A stretch of 64,000 nucleotides of DNA, from NCBI GenBank assembly GCA_949987565.1, contig OX465105.1, forward strand, positions 24,861,632 through 24,925,631, written 5' to 3'. Positions within the stretch are counted from its first letter, which is position 1. Each line of letters begins with the position of its first letter. This DNA is from Luidia sarsii (taxonomy: Eukaryota; Echinodermata; Asteroidea; Paxillosida; Luidiidae). Of the stretch, positions 48,106-61,200 are shown piece after piece. The notes beneath the pieces were generated by a model that was given only the letters and a program-made list of their open reading frames with translations, made no database searches and had not been told where the DNA came from. The position numbers and the translations under genes were made by a program.

Positions 48106-48280
48106 CGCAGTGGCTGTTGTTACGGCAGTCATCCGTGTGGTTCCCTGACTTCACACAGGATGTTTAGCTCTTGGAACCAGACTATCAGCTAATAGACTGG
48201 TTCAACCAGCCTGCAATGCTGACGAAATACAATCAAGTCAGGGAACCACACGGACGACTGCCGTAACAACAGCCACTGCG
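48106..48280. mobile_element. Mutator-type MITE, copy 1 (175 bp)
   Basis: Long inverted ends starting CGCAGTGGCTGTTGTTACGG, flanked by the 9-bp direct repeat CATTACAAA (48097-48105, 48281-48289). No coding capacity. Confidence 0.88.
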
Positions 48281-48471
48281 CATTACAAAAATCACGATTT
48301 TGGGGAAAACTTAGTTAGTGTAACTTGACTGTAAATGAATTTCTTCGGCAAGTAGCTGTGCTAGACAATGTCTATTTTCTACAGTACATAGATAGTACAG
48401 AACATGTAGGTGGTGTATTGTGAATTTACGAGGGTTTTTGTCCACCGTTTTAACGAGAGGGTATCAAAAAT

Positions 48472-48653
48472 CGCAGTGGCTATTGTCACGGCAGTCGTCC
48501 ATGTGGTTCCCTGACTTGATTGTATTTCGTCAGCATTGCAGGCAGGTTGAACCAGTCTATTAGCTGATAGTCTGATCCAAGAGCTAAACATCCTGACAAA
48601 TACTGTGAAGTCAGGAAACCACACGGACGACTGCCGTAACAACAGCCACTGCG
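48472..48653. mobile_element. Mutator-type MITE, copy 2 (182 bp)
   Basis: Same family, inverted relative to copy 1, flanked by the 9-bp repeat ATCAAAAAT (48463-48471, 48654-48662). Confidence 0.88.
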
Positions 48654-48884
48654 ATCAAAAATAGTCATATATCTTGCTGACCCGCCATGTATGAGTACAC
48701 CTTACTTTCTTAGATCAAACGACTTAGAGCTTGCATAACTTGTTATTTAGCAACGTTGACATTTAACTAAAATAAAGTAAAATGTCACGTGGACAAAGTC
48801 AAATTAGTCCAAGAGGAGTCTCAGGAATACCTTAATTGAGTAGTCGACATGGTCAACCAACCTCGCTACAAATACAGTCCTGGG

Positions 48885-49035
48885 GTGGATTTCACAAAGC
48901 CTTGCGATGCATCACAACTCAACTTACGATGGATAACCCATCGTTAGTCGTGGTACACCGTATGGTTTCTGTGGATCACTCATCGTCTTGCGATTGATCG
49001 TAAGTTACGATGGGTTTAGTGAAATCGACGGCTGG
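48885..49035. repeat. Inverted-repeat element (ACTTACGATGGATAACCCAT core)
   Basis: About 150 bp with outward ends gatttcacaaagcc / ggtttagtgaaatc. A close copy lies at 58827-58977, and weaker ones at about 4730-4803, 5380-5535, 7640-7850 and 56970-57140. MITE-like; target duplication not resolved. Confidence 0.75.
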
Positions 49036-49595
49036 TCACTATTGACAAGTATTGACAATTAACAGTCCAAAGGTATACTTTTCAGCATCAATGAAGTGAA
49101 ACAAAAATTCACAACAAATCAATAAAAACCGGTGAATAACATTTCAAAATTGTCGGGAAAAAAAGGTCAACTTTACATCGGATAATAAGTTATACATGCA
49201 ATCTGATAAGGACAGGGGACTGACACTTGTCTGTGTATTATTTGTTGACAGACTGAGAAGACGGAACTGAAAGGCTGAACGTTTTGTTTCATTTTGAGGC
49301 CCAAACCTAACAATGACCTGACCTGACCAAATCATAATTGACTTGAGACGGAGTTGATCAGACTTGAATATGATTCATGAAATAAATGACATGTAATCCC
49401 ACTTATAATTTATTCTTCAAATGCGGCGCAGACTAAAATAAACACACGCACTCTATCGTTCGAACAACGATACTCTACAACAAACGTCCATTAGCCTCTG
49501 ATAAATCCGGGTAAAAAACTAGGAAACGCTAGAATAAAAACATCGTAAAACATCTGTCAAGTTTTTTTCCCCCCCATAGCAAAAAGTGGTCGCCC

Positions 49596-49604
49596 AACAT
49601 GGCG
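49596..49604 (+). promoter_or_regulatory. YY1-like site (AACATGGCG)
   Basis: Core CATGGC motif 124 bp inside the LIS1 first intron, close to the probable LIS1 promoter. Motif match only. Confidence 0.35.
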
Positions 49605-49727
49605 ACTGTTGCACATATGAATCAAATTTTTTTTCACAGACCCCCGCACCAATATTCGGGCCGCCCGGGAGAATTCCACGAAGGCAGCGGGCACAACTCT
49701 GAGACAAACTGAAAAACGGAGACTCAC

Positions 49728-49900
49728 TCGTTCATATTCACCGATGAGAACTCGAGAATTGAGTCGGCAGAAAGAGTTCCGGACGCAGGAAAAATCAGGC
49801 GTTCCGATCCCCCGGCCCCTTCCAACACGTTGAATTTTTTTTTTCTTGGGTCAGGAGGCCCGTCTGCGCATGCGCTAATTTTCGATATGTGGAACGGATT
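49728..49900 (-). other. Probable LIS1 5' non-coding exon and promoter
   Basis: Minus strand has a strong donor (AACGA/gtgagtc) at 49727. It lies in a locally CpG-rich patch of about 400 bp, the only promoter-like region upstream of the LIS1 ATG exon. The family normally has a non-coding first exon. The 5' limit is a guess. Confidence 0.5.
49865..49875. promoter_or_regulatory. NRF1-like palindrome TGCGCATGCGC
   Basis: Matches the NRF1 consensus palindrome exactly and sits at the upstream edge of the candidate LIS1 first exon, as expected for a housekeeping CpG promoter. Confidence 0.55.
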
Positions 49901-52684
49901 TCCCATGATGCATCTGGAAACGAACGCGGAAGTTGGATTTTTTTGGGTGCGTACGGGGCGTGGCTATCGAAGCCACCGCGGGGCGGATAAGAAATCGTCC
50001 GTGACGGGGGCGTGGTCTCACTGAATAACTCCGCCCCCCCTTTCAGGGTGCGGTCAATTTTGAGGGAGTGCAGCTCATTTCTTCTCTCCTTATTCCTCCA
50101 TGGTCTGAGCATGGAGGAAATAGTCTGAGGCACATAAGTAATATCTTTTTAAAGACGTCGTTGTATTTATTTCCTGTCCTGGGCCAATCCTTCTCTTTCT
50201 GTGTTATTGTTTTGTTGTACCATGGTTGTACTGGTATTGTTTGTTGAATGCCGGATGAATAACATAATAATACATGTACATGTACTATTACTGCTACACG
50301 TAGTACTACTGATAATAATAACATCGAAGTTATAATAATTTCATTTGAATTGTTCATTAATACATATTTATACCGATTATTGAAATAGGTCTACAAACAC
50401 AAATCGGTTCACCAACCCTCATACATCCCATCCATCCATCCCACAGTCCATCCATCCATCCACCCATCCACCCATCTACCGATCCACCCCTACCCATCTA
50501 CACATCCTTGCATCTACCCTTCCACCCCTAGCTACCACCTCCATCGACCCCTCTACTAGGCCTCGTGACCCACCTACCATCCTCCATCTACCCACCCACC
50601 CATATACCCATCCACCCCTCAACTCCTCAACCCATCTATCTATTCACCCATCCACCCTTGCATCTACCCATCCACCCCTCTACCCATCCCCCATCCGCCC
50701 CTCTACCCACCTACCATCCTCCATCTACCCATCCACCCATCATCCACCCCTCTACCATCCCCCATTTACCCATCCACCCCTCAACCTTTCAACCCCTCAA
50801 CCATCTATCCATCCACCCATCCACCATTGCATCTACCCATCCACCACTCGATCTACCCACCTACTCATCCTCCGTCTACCCATCGACCCATCTACCATCC
50901 AAAATGACCCCTCTACCATCCCCCATTTACCCATCCACCCCTCAACCTTTCAACCCCTCAACCATCTATCCATCCACCCATCCACCATTGCATCTACCCA
51001 TCCACCACTCGATCTACCCACCTACTCATCCTCCGTCTACCCATCGACCCATCTACCATCCAAAATGACCCCTCTACCATCCCCCATTCACCCATCCACC
51101 CCTCAACCTTTCAACCCCTCAACTATCTATCCATCCACCCATCCACCATTGCATCTACCCATCCACCACTCGATCTACCCACCTACTCATCCTCCGTCTA
51201 CCCATCGACCCATCTACCATCCAAAATGACCCCTCTACCATCCCCCATTCACCCATCCACCCCTCAACCTTTCAACCCCTCAACCATCTATCCATCCACC
51301 CATCCACCATTGCATCTACACATCCACCACTCGATCTACCCACCTACTCATCCTCCGTCTACCCATCGACCCATCAACCATCCAAAATGACCCCTCTATC
51401 CATCCACCCATTTACCCATCCACCCCTCAACACCTCAACCCCTCAACACTTCAACCCCTCAACCCATCTATCCATCCACCTATCCCCCTAGCTACCACCC
51501 ACCCTCCCTCCTTGACTCTATACCCAGCTAACCATCCATCCATCCTTCCACCCACCGAAGCCAAGACAAACCTACTTGAAAAAAATGGTAAAAAAATATT
51601 ATTCAGGAAACATTATGACAAATTGCTATTCATCACGCCGCAGTGCGCCTTCTCGACCGTCAGAAATTAGACTGGTACCCAAAGCCCTGTCCAATTACTT
51701 CGCTACGGCTTCAAATTGTACGTAAGTCAATGGAAGCCATTGGGTGGCACCGGCTTGCAATTTACCAATAGATGTGTGTGCTATGCAAGGCCGTAGCCAA
51801 TGAGTTCCTACATAGCCTCATGTTGTTCCTGCACGCACGTGGGCTACATGCAGCATCATTGACTGACATTAGAAACGTCAATAGAACGTGTCAATTTCAT
51901 CCAGTTTGCTCTAATTTTACAACCTGCATTCTACTTCTGGCCTTTAATATTCGTCCGAGGCTCGACCAGTGAGTTTTATTCTTAATCATATCATGATCGT
52001 ATTGAGTTGCTCTATGGTTTGTCCAATGTTAATCGTAAACGGACCTGCTTTCTGGTGTACCCGAGTAACTTGCGTTCAGAAGGGGCAATTTGAAATACAT
52101 TATATTGAAAACTGTTTATGTAGGCCCTACCTTGAAATTTTCTGTTCAAATTACAGAAACAAAAATTGATTGGAATTTGTGCTTTCCTTTTTACTTTTTA
52201 ACAGTATTTTGTCTTACACTTTTTGACACAATTACAGAATAATTTAACTATTTTAATATTTTAACTTAAATTTAAGTACTTCTAGTTCTAAAATTTGTCG
52301 TAGATTAGAATAGAACTATTTATTAGATTAATAAGTTATACAGTTTTGATATTTTGACTTTGAGTGTTGCATAAGGGCTTCAGAAATAAACCTTTCAAGT
52401 TCAAATTAGACTCTCTGAAATCCTGGCCACTGGCAGTGGCACTGAGTGACTGCGTACTTGGACGAACTTCATGTTTTTTGTTTCCGTGAAAATAATCTCT
52501 AACTGTTAGACTTCCTTATGTTTGCATATTTGTTTATTTCGTACAAGGGCATCTCTATTCTCATAACTGTGTAAATGTCAACTCTTACTCTTACAATGTA
52601 GTTTATTAGCGAAAGGGGTCGGATAAGTAAGAATTGCCACTCCGATTCTGACCCATCCCAGGCACGATCCCAGTCGGCCGCGCC
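49901..52684. other. Head-to-head intergenic region between LIS1 and METTL16
   Basis: 2.8 kb between the two divergent starts. Contains a 1.15-kb CATC-type satellite (separate entry), an AT-rich stretch at 51600-52500 without recognisable genes, and a GC-rich METTL16 leader from about 52640. Confidence 0.75.
50400..51545 (+). repeat. CCATCCAC satellite with ~174-bp higher-order repeat
   Basis: Tetranucleotide-based cccatccacc units. From about 50740 to 51400 a higher-order block of roughly 174 bp repeats about four times, each marked by ccaaaatgacccctctacca and ccaccactcgatctacccac. Confidence 0.93.
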
Positions 52685-53015
52685 ATGGCGCTGAATCGCT
52701 ACATGCACCCGCGCAACCGCTACCGCGACAACCGGCCCGACTTTGCCGCCCTGGCCGGGCGTTGCCCGGACTTCGCCGGCCACCTGGCCCTGACCTCGAC
52801 GGGGCGGCTGTCGCTGGACTTTCGCGACCCGGCCGCCCTGCGCGCCCTGACCCGCGCCCTGCTGCGGGAGGACTTTGGGCTGGACGTGGAGCTCCCCCTG
52901 GACCGACTGATCCCCACCGTGCCGCTGCGACTCAACTACGTCCTCTGGGTCGAGGACCTCCTGTCGCCCAGCGGCGGTCCGAGCCGATGGACGGACGTCC
53001 ACGGTATCGACATCG
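52685..53015 (+). CDS. METTL16: METTL16 exon 1
   Basis: ATG in context gcgccATGg; donor CATCG/gtaaga. Contains LREDFGLDVELPLDRLIPTV and PLRLNYVLWVEDLL, close to human. Confidence 0.97.
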
Positions 53016-56000
53016 GTAAGATCCCCGATCCCAGATCCCCGGCCGGTCAAGGAGGAAGGGGGGGGGAGGTTTGGGGGTTGAAAATATCCCACCAGCCCTT
53101 TGGACCGAGTCTAGTGACTTGACTTTACCTGTCGGTCTAGATTGTGCTGAATTTTTATCATGACATTGATTAAGAAGCTTGCCATAGGGTAATATTAAAC
53201 AAAGATGTTGCAAACTGCTTACTGAGATACTGACGGTTGGATCCTAGCTGGGCCTTTCTCGGAGGCAGAATGCGGGAGAGAGGGGAGGGAGAGGGAGGGA
53301 GGGGAGAGAAGGGGAGAGGGAGAGAGAAAGAGAGTGGGAGGGAGAGAGAAAGAGGGAGGGAGGGAGAAGTAGAGAAGTGGAGAGAGAGAAGTGGAGAGAG
53401 AGGGGGAGAGAGAGGGAGGGAGAGGTGGGGCAGAAAGAGGGAGGGAGGGAGAGAGAGGGGGAGGGAGGGAGAGAGAAAGAGAGTGGGAGGGAGAGAGAAA
53501 GAGGGAGGGAGAGAGAAGTGGAGAAGTGGAGAGAGAGGGGTGGAGAGAGAGAGGGGGAGAGAGAGGGAGGGAGAGGTGGGGCAGAAAGAGGGAGGGAGGG
53601 AGAGAGAGGGGGAGGCAGGGAGAGAGAAAGAGAGTGGGAGGGAGAGAGAAAGAGGGAGGGAGGGAGAAGTAGAGAAGTGGAGAGAGAGGGGTGGAGAGAG
53701 AGAGAGAGGGGGAGAGAGAGGGAGGGAGAGGTGGGGCAGAAAGAGGGAGGGAGGGAGAGAGAGGGGTAGGGAGGGAGAGAGAAAGAGAGTGGGAGGGAGG
53801 GAGAAAGAGGGAGGGAGAGAGAAGTGGAGAGAGAGAGGGGGAGAGAGAAGTGGAGAGAGGGAGGGAGAGAGGTGGGCAGAAAGAGGGACGGAGGGAGAAA
53901 TATGGGGGGAGAGAGGGATGGATAGAGATTAGAGAGGGAGGGTGGAGGAAAAGGGAGGGAGAGAGAGAGGGAGGGGGAAAGAGAGGTCTGTGATCTGTGT
54001 GGTTACTGAAATTCATCCCGCTTTCAACCCATCGTTTGAAGACTCCCATGTTTGTTGGTTGGGGGGGGGGGGGGCTGCAGGTTGTGGAGCCTCCTGCATC
54101 TACCCTCTGCTAGGGGCCAAGCTGAACGGATGGAGCTTCACTGCCACCGAGGTGGATGCCTCGTCGGCCACCTATGCAAGCCTGAACGTGAAGCGCAACA
54201 ACTTACACGACAAGATCCAAGGTGAGTGTCTCGGGAGGACCTCGTCCTTCTCCTGTGTGTACTTCAAGTGATTTTGCCCGCCACTGTTGCCAACGCTCTT
54301 ACCATCTGCGCTTAGACTGCGGCCTTCACAAATATAGTCAACTAGTCTATGCCGGGGCCTCATTACCATTCCCTCAGCTTTCTGAATTAATGTAGTTTGT
54401 TTTGTACATGTATGATCATTAAAGTGGTATTTTACTGTAAGGTTAGTGTACCAGTTGTGCAAGTTGTGCTAGGTTATTGTAAGGGGCTAGTTGATTTGGT
54501 TGCTTTTTTTTTTTATTGTTGTTGATTTTTGTGTGATTGCTCGCAAGGCCAGGAAGAATTTCAATGTATTTGATATACATATGATAATAAATTGTTCTAT
54601 TCTATTCTATTCTATTCTATTCTATTCTCAGTCAGAAACATTCTACCGTTAATTGTTGTACATATTGGACAAATTGGGGAAGAAAACTTTGACTGGATCG
54701 GGACTTGAAATGGAGACCTCTGGTTTTGCAGGTACCAGCACTCTTACCATCTCAGCTATCTAGCCCTTTAGATGGTGGCTTTCCAAATAGCCAGCTAGTC
54801 TTTGCCAGGGTGGGGGCGCCTGTCAGAAGCAATTCAACCATTAATCGTTGTACATATTGGAAAAATTGGGAAAGAAAACTTTGACTGGATCGGGACTTGA
54901 AATGGAGACCTCTGGTTCTGCACGTACCAGCACTCTTACCATCTCAGCTATCTAGCCCTTTAGATGGTAGCCTTCCCAAATAGTCAACTAGTCTTTGCTG
55001 GGGTGGGGGCGCCAGTCAGAAGCAATTCAACCACTAACTGCCGTATATCTCCAGGTATCACACCCTCCCCCTGCTTTCATTCAGATGCAAACGACCAATG
55101 GTTACACACCTGGCTACAGCAGCTAAGGTATAACACAAAAGTGGATGCAGCTTTTTAAATTCGCAGTGGCTGTTGTTACGGCAGTCGTCCGTGTGGTTCC
55201 CTGACTTCACAGTATTTGTCAGGATGTTTAACTCTTGGAACCAGACTATCAGCTAATAGACTGGTTCAACCAGCCTGCAATGCTGACAAAATACAATCAA
55301 GTCAGGGAACCACATGGACGACTGCCATAACAACAGCCACTGCGTTTCAAATTGTACACATTATAATTATGTCCTTTTCACGACTCAGCTTTTTTGAAGC
55401 CGTGAAGAATAGTACTATAAGGCATAAGCCTGTTTTATTTCATTTCAATTCAGTTCAGTTCAATCCAAATCAATCCAATTCAACCTGAATCAATCCAAAC
55501 ACCAGAGCAGCTCAGGCATTCTAGCTCACTCAGCACCTAGTGAGTTGGGATATATTTTATGTACGAAATGATGCTACGGTGTTATTGTTTCTCTAAAAAA
55601 TTTAGTGGGCCTGACGTTTCGATCCTAGCAGGACCTTTCTCAAAGGCAGAGTGACAAGGACAAAACAGATACATGCACACGAAGGAAGGGGGGAGAGAGT
55701 GAATAGGACACGGATGAGAAACAAAGGACAAAGAGTGAAGCTGGTAGGGAGAGATCAAAGGGAAGGGCAAGGAGTAGGGTAGGGATTAGTGACAAGAGGG
55801 GGAAAGATCAAAGAGAAGGGCAAGGAGTAGGGTAGGGATTAGTGACAAGAGGGGGAAAGATCAAAGAGAGAGGTGTGAAGGACTGAACACAAAAGAAGGA
55901 TTATCAGAAAGCTGTATGGTGTTAGTCATTACCCTCCTGGATGTTGAGACCATGTGGTTGAATAGTCCGAAGACGCTTCATCCACATTTTCTCACGGCTA

Positions 56001-58034
56001 AGACTGTCCGTCTTACTACGGCGTTATCGTTTCAATAGAAATGAAGGGGTGTTATTCTTTCTCCCCTCTACTCCCCTCACCCTTCCCCCCGACTCAGTCC
56101 TAGAAGCTTCTCCTGACGACATGCTGTGCGGAGCCCTACGCCAAGCCCCCAGGCCCCTCTACCACTTTGCCATGTGCAACCCACCCTTCTTCGGCAACCT
56201 CCTGGAGGCACAGGGCATCATGGCCTCGCGCAGCCTGGACCGGCCCCAGCCCGGCTCGGTCAGCACGGCCGCCGAGTCGGAGATGGTCTGGGAGGAGGGC
56301 GGCGAGGTGGCCTTCGTCCGCCGGCTGATCGCCGACAGCCTCCGGCTGGGGCAGCGAGTCATGTGAGTCGTAGTTTTTTCAGCATGGTTCCCGCCTCAGC
56401 GGCCTCACGCATGTGGTTTTAATCCTGGCCGAATGGGAGGGAACCAGTCTACAAGATGCACGTGTTGTGATACAGCACTCTCGCTGTAGATTTCACAAGT
56501 GATCGTTTTCGTTTCGGACGCCATGATTCTAATGATCGCAGAATGTTAAAACAATGCTGCTTTATTGTTTTGGTCGTCAAAGATACCCAGGAAAACCTCA
56601 AGTAAAGGGGTTTTTTTAATCGATGTTGCTTGTTGCCGATTTTATAATCGATGTTGCTTGTTGCCGATTTTATTATCAATGTCGCTTGTTGCCGATTCCG
56701 ATTTTATTATCGATGTTGCCGATTTTATTATCGAGGTTTGCTGATATAATTATCGATGTAGAAACTGAACGCATGCCTGGCGCGGCCCTCCGATACTGCA
56801 ATAGTGACCAGCCCTCAAATACGCAATGTACTTCTGGGTTCTTAATTTCTTATGTTTTACATTGAATGGCGGGTATCCGGGTACCGACGATTTCAAAATT
56901 TGGGTATCCGGTTCCTCAAATACCCGATTTTGCCCAGCCTTAACTGGGAGGCAGCCCACCTCACTGCTTTGATGGGTCAATTTCTTGAAAACGTATCGTA
57001 ATGCATTCTCAAAGTCTTACCATGCATCGTAACTCCACTTCTGCCGGATCACCCGTCGTTGTAAGTTGTAAGACACTGCATGGTTTCTGTGTATCGCTTA
57101 CGATTGTTAGCATACCAATGGGTTTGGTGAAATCGTCTGCTGATTTGAAATTACTCAGTGAATTTCTGAATGATTTTTTTGGGGGGGGAATATGACCTGA
57201 CTGTATGCTTCTAGGATGTTATCATAAGGATTAGACTCCTAAGGTCATGTCCAGAATGGATTGAATTATTTTTTTAGGGAATATGACCTGACTGTATGCT
57301 TCTAGGATGTTATCATAAGGATTAGACTCCTAAGGTCATGTCCAGAATGGATTGAATGATTTTTTTAGGGAATATGACCTGACTATGCTTCTAGGATGTT
57401 ATCATAAGGATTAGACTCCTAAGGTCATGTCCAGAATGGATTGAATGATTTTTTTAGGGAATATGACCTGACTGTATGCTTCTAGGATGTTATCATAAGG
57501 ATTAGACTCCTAAGGTCATGTCCAGAATGGATTGAATGATTTTTTTAGGGAATATGACCTGACTGTATGCTTCTAGGATGTTATCATAAGGATTAGACTC
57601 CTAAGGTCATGTCCAGAATGGATTGAATGATTTTTTTTAGGGAATATGACCTGACTGTATGCTTCTAGGATGTTATCATAAGGATTAGACTCCTAAGGTC
57701 ATGTCCAGAATGGATGTTTTTATTTGGGGCTGCACTTTGGCGTACTAGTCAACTTCAAGTACGTCAAGTGAATTTGCCAAATGCCCTTGGCCAAGATCTA
57801 GAAAATTATCATTTTTTTTGGTTAAAGAACACAGCCTGACTCTACTTTTGTTACTTTCCTTTGTCCGTAGTTGGTACACGTCCATGATTGGGAAGAAATC
57901 AAGTCTAGCGCCCATCAAACAAGAGCTGGCCAAGCACAAGGTAGGCATCATAAAGTCGCACAACGACAGTTTTTTCCAAAACCATGTCGCACCTGTTCAT
58001 GTTGAGGTGCTGTAATAAAGGCATGTATGCTTGC

Positions 58035-58133
<99 letters not shown>

Positions 58134-58173
58134 AGCGATCGATCGATCGTTTGATCGATCGATCAATTAATCG

Positions 58174-58212
<39 letters not shown>

Positions 58213-61200
58213 GACATAGGCATTTGCCCGCGGTCTCCTCAAATTATCCACCGCTTGAATCACTGGCATCACTCCTACCACTGCCCGCCTTTCCAGTGCC
58301 GCTTCTTTACAGTTCGTTGGTATCACACTCTGACCATTCTCGGATGTTGTCCACCCAACACATCTTTGGTCTGGCCCACAGAACGACGACATCCCTCTGG
58401 CATCCCATCCACAACAGCAGCTGCCAGACTGCCTTGCTAAACCACTACGGCCCAACCAAGCTGCCTTGCACAAGAATGGACTCCACTGATGGCTTTGTCA
58501 TTGTGGGATGGGAATAGTTGAACTTCAGTTTCAGGCTCATCGTTCTTGGCTATTTTTTTCTGTTTCAGATCCAGAATGTGACGACGACCGAGTTCTGCCA
58601 GGGACGCACAATGCGCTGGGGCATCGGCTGGACATTCTACCAGGACATCGACTCCCCGGTAAGCAAATCGCAAGAGCGAGTCAAACCTGGAACAATCGGT
58701 CGCCTGTGTGGTTCTTTGTTATGCTACATATAGTTTTGTGGTTGGCTGAAGAAAAACATCTTTTGTTTAGAAACTTAGAGGGCCCACTGCATAGCAACAC
58801 CACCAGCACTCCGAATTTGGAAGTCCAGGGCTGGATTTCACAAAGCCCTACGATGCATCTTAATTCAACTTACGATGGATAACCCATCGTAAGTTGTGAT
58901 ACACCGTATGGTTTCTGTGCATGGCTCATTGTCTTGCGATTGATCGTAAGTTACGATGAGTTTGGTGAAATCGACATCTGGCTTGTTAAGTGGTTTAGAG
59001 CCAAGAGAATTGAACCAAACTTGGATTTGAACATCAGTGGAGCTGTCCAGCCCTCAAGAGGGCAGCCTTCGCTAATAGTCAACCGTCTTTGCTGCCACTG
59101 TGCTGCCAGTCAGAAGGATCATTTCATTGGTCTCACTCGGGGGCGAGTCTTTCCCAGTGGTGCTGCAGTTTCCCTAAAACACTGCCACTTCCTCTTCAAG
59201 AGGTACAATAGTTTTGTGTGTGCCCAGTCTAGGAATCTCACCGGTTCCTCTCGACCCATTTTCAACCCCTTCCCAGGTGTCCCCGTCGGCCAAGCGCTTC
59301 AAGCGGGGTAAAGAGCGCCCTCCGCTGGTCATTCGGGTCCCGACGAGAGCGCTGGAGGCGGTGCTCCGCGGGGCCAGCCCCGGGGGGAGTGGGGACCAGC
59401 CAAAGGTCAAGGCCATCGCCAAGGTCCTGGAAGGGCTGCTGAAGTCACTGGAGGTATGCTGAGACATGCATTTTTCAGTCCCGTGACTCGGACTCGAAAC
59501 CTGCTGGACCCGACTTGGATTCGACTCGTGCTTGTTTCTCTACACTCTAAGATAGACAGCGATCAATGGCTAAAGCCGTGTCCGCACTGGACTTGTTTTT
59601 TACCGAGCCCGTGGGTAACATTCCAATGGGTAAATCTTCACGGCGTCCGCACTTGGACTATTCGACTCGGGTAAACTAACCAAGACGATCGGTAAAACTA
59701 ACCAACTGGCGCAAACAAACGCATGAGGGCACTTTTGTGGTGACCTTTCACCGGATGTCTGTACACAATCTACTGGCCATGTGTACATAATTGTAGTCAC
59801 GTTGCTACCCCACGTCCGCACGAGTCTTCCACAGGGACGTACACGTCACGTGGTATCGAGGCAATGCGGGGCGCCGGCGTCAGACCGGATGTGTTTTTTT
59901 ACCGAGTCGTTTACCGAGACGTCGTGTCCGGATTGGACTTTTCGGCTCGGTTAAACTGACCTGGTCGATTTAACCGGGCAGAAGTTGGTCGGTTAAACTA
60001 CCCATTCCAGTCGGGTAAGTAACCTGGGAGGAAAACTTCCTGGGCTGTCCGCATTGGACTTAAAATGGTCAATTTACCCATTTGCTCGGTTAGTTTACCC
60101 ATTTTAAGTCCAGTGCGGACGTGGCTTTAGTGGAATTTACAGACGTTGTTGGCTCGTTGGGAATGATTTTGATCTAAGTTTACCTGACTAAATATTTGAT
60201 ATACTGGGCGAGTGGGCCCAACTCAACTTCCGGAAATGCATTTTTAGTACAGCATCATATTTAAAGGTGACTTCTGATATGCACTCGGCCCTCGTGACTC
60301 TAGACTCTACTGACCTATACAGTTTGTCTGGAGATACTCGGGTGCTATCTGCAAAAATGTGGAAAGGCCGTCTGCTGTGCCCACTGTCCGTATTTTTTCA
60401 ATCGGTTACTGAACACAGCAATTGATTACACATGGAGTGGGGCAAATCCTTGTCAAAGCTGTCTGCTGCTATTAAAAAAGAAAAAAAAAAAAAAAGACAA
60501 CTGTGGCACTACTGTTTCTCTCGCTCCTCTTGCCCGTAGATCAAGATCAAGCCCAAGCCGGGATCCAAGCAGAGTGCCAGGTACGACTTGGAGGCCGCCA
60601 GGAACACCTGGGCCAACCAGCGCCGCAAGAGACGCCAGTCGCTGAGACGCCGGCGAGAGACGGAGGAGGAGGAGGAGGAGGGCCCGGGCAGAGAAGCCAA
60701 GGAGGCCAGGCCGGACATGAGCTCTGCTCCCACGGACGCTGTCGGACATTCCCCGTCCGCCGGAGTGCGTCGGCCAACATCGGACACCAACGGGACGGAT
60801 TGCACGGTGACCGAGTCGGCCCGTTGTGCTGCCAAGGGGCTCGCTGCCCAGAAGGCGGCCGATGACAGCGTGCCCACAGCCGAGGAAGATGTTACGGCAC
60901 ATCGCGTAACGGCAGTCGTAGCTGAGGAAAATGCAGCACCTGCCGACCATAATCAGACTGTCAAGGGTACCCCGCGGACCACAGAGCGTGCCTGCACGGA
61001 CAGCGGTAGAAGAGAGCTGCCCTCATCCGACACAATCACATCGGACGATGACGCAAAGGAGCCACCGGAGACGGGCTTGGCGCGAGATATTGATCGGACG
61101 GAGAGATCGCGTCGAACAGACGGCGCTTCTTCGGACGAGGCCCGGCAGCCTCCGGAGGGCGGCAGAGGCGACGAGGGGCTCCTCTTCGAGTGTACGCTGA

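Noticed and set aside
50565..51068. 167-codon His/Pro/Ser/Thr frame
   Set aside because: Pure product of the CATC satellite; no start context, no splice partners.
53219..54049. Arg/Glu/Gly and Pro/Leu/Ser frames of 230-276 codons
   Set aside because: GA-rich satellite within METTL16 intron 1.
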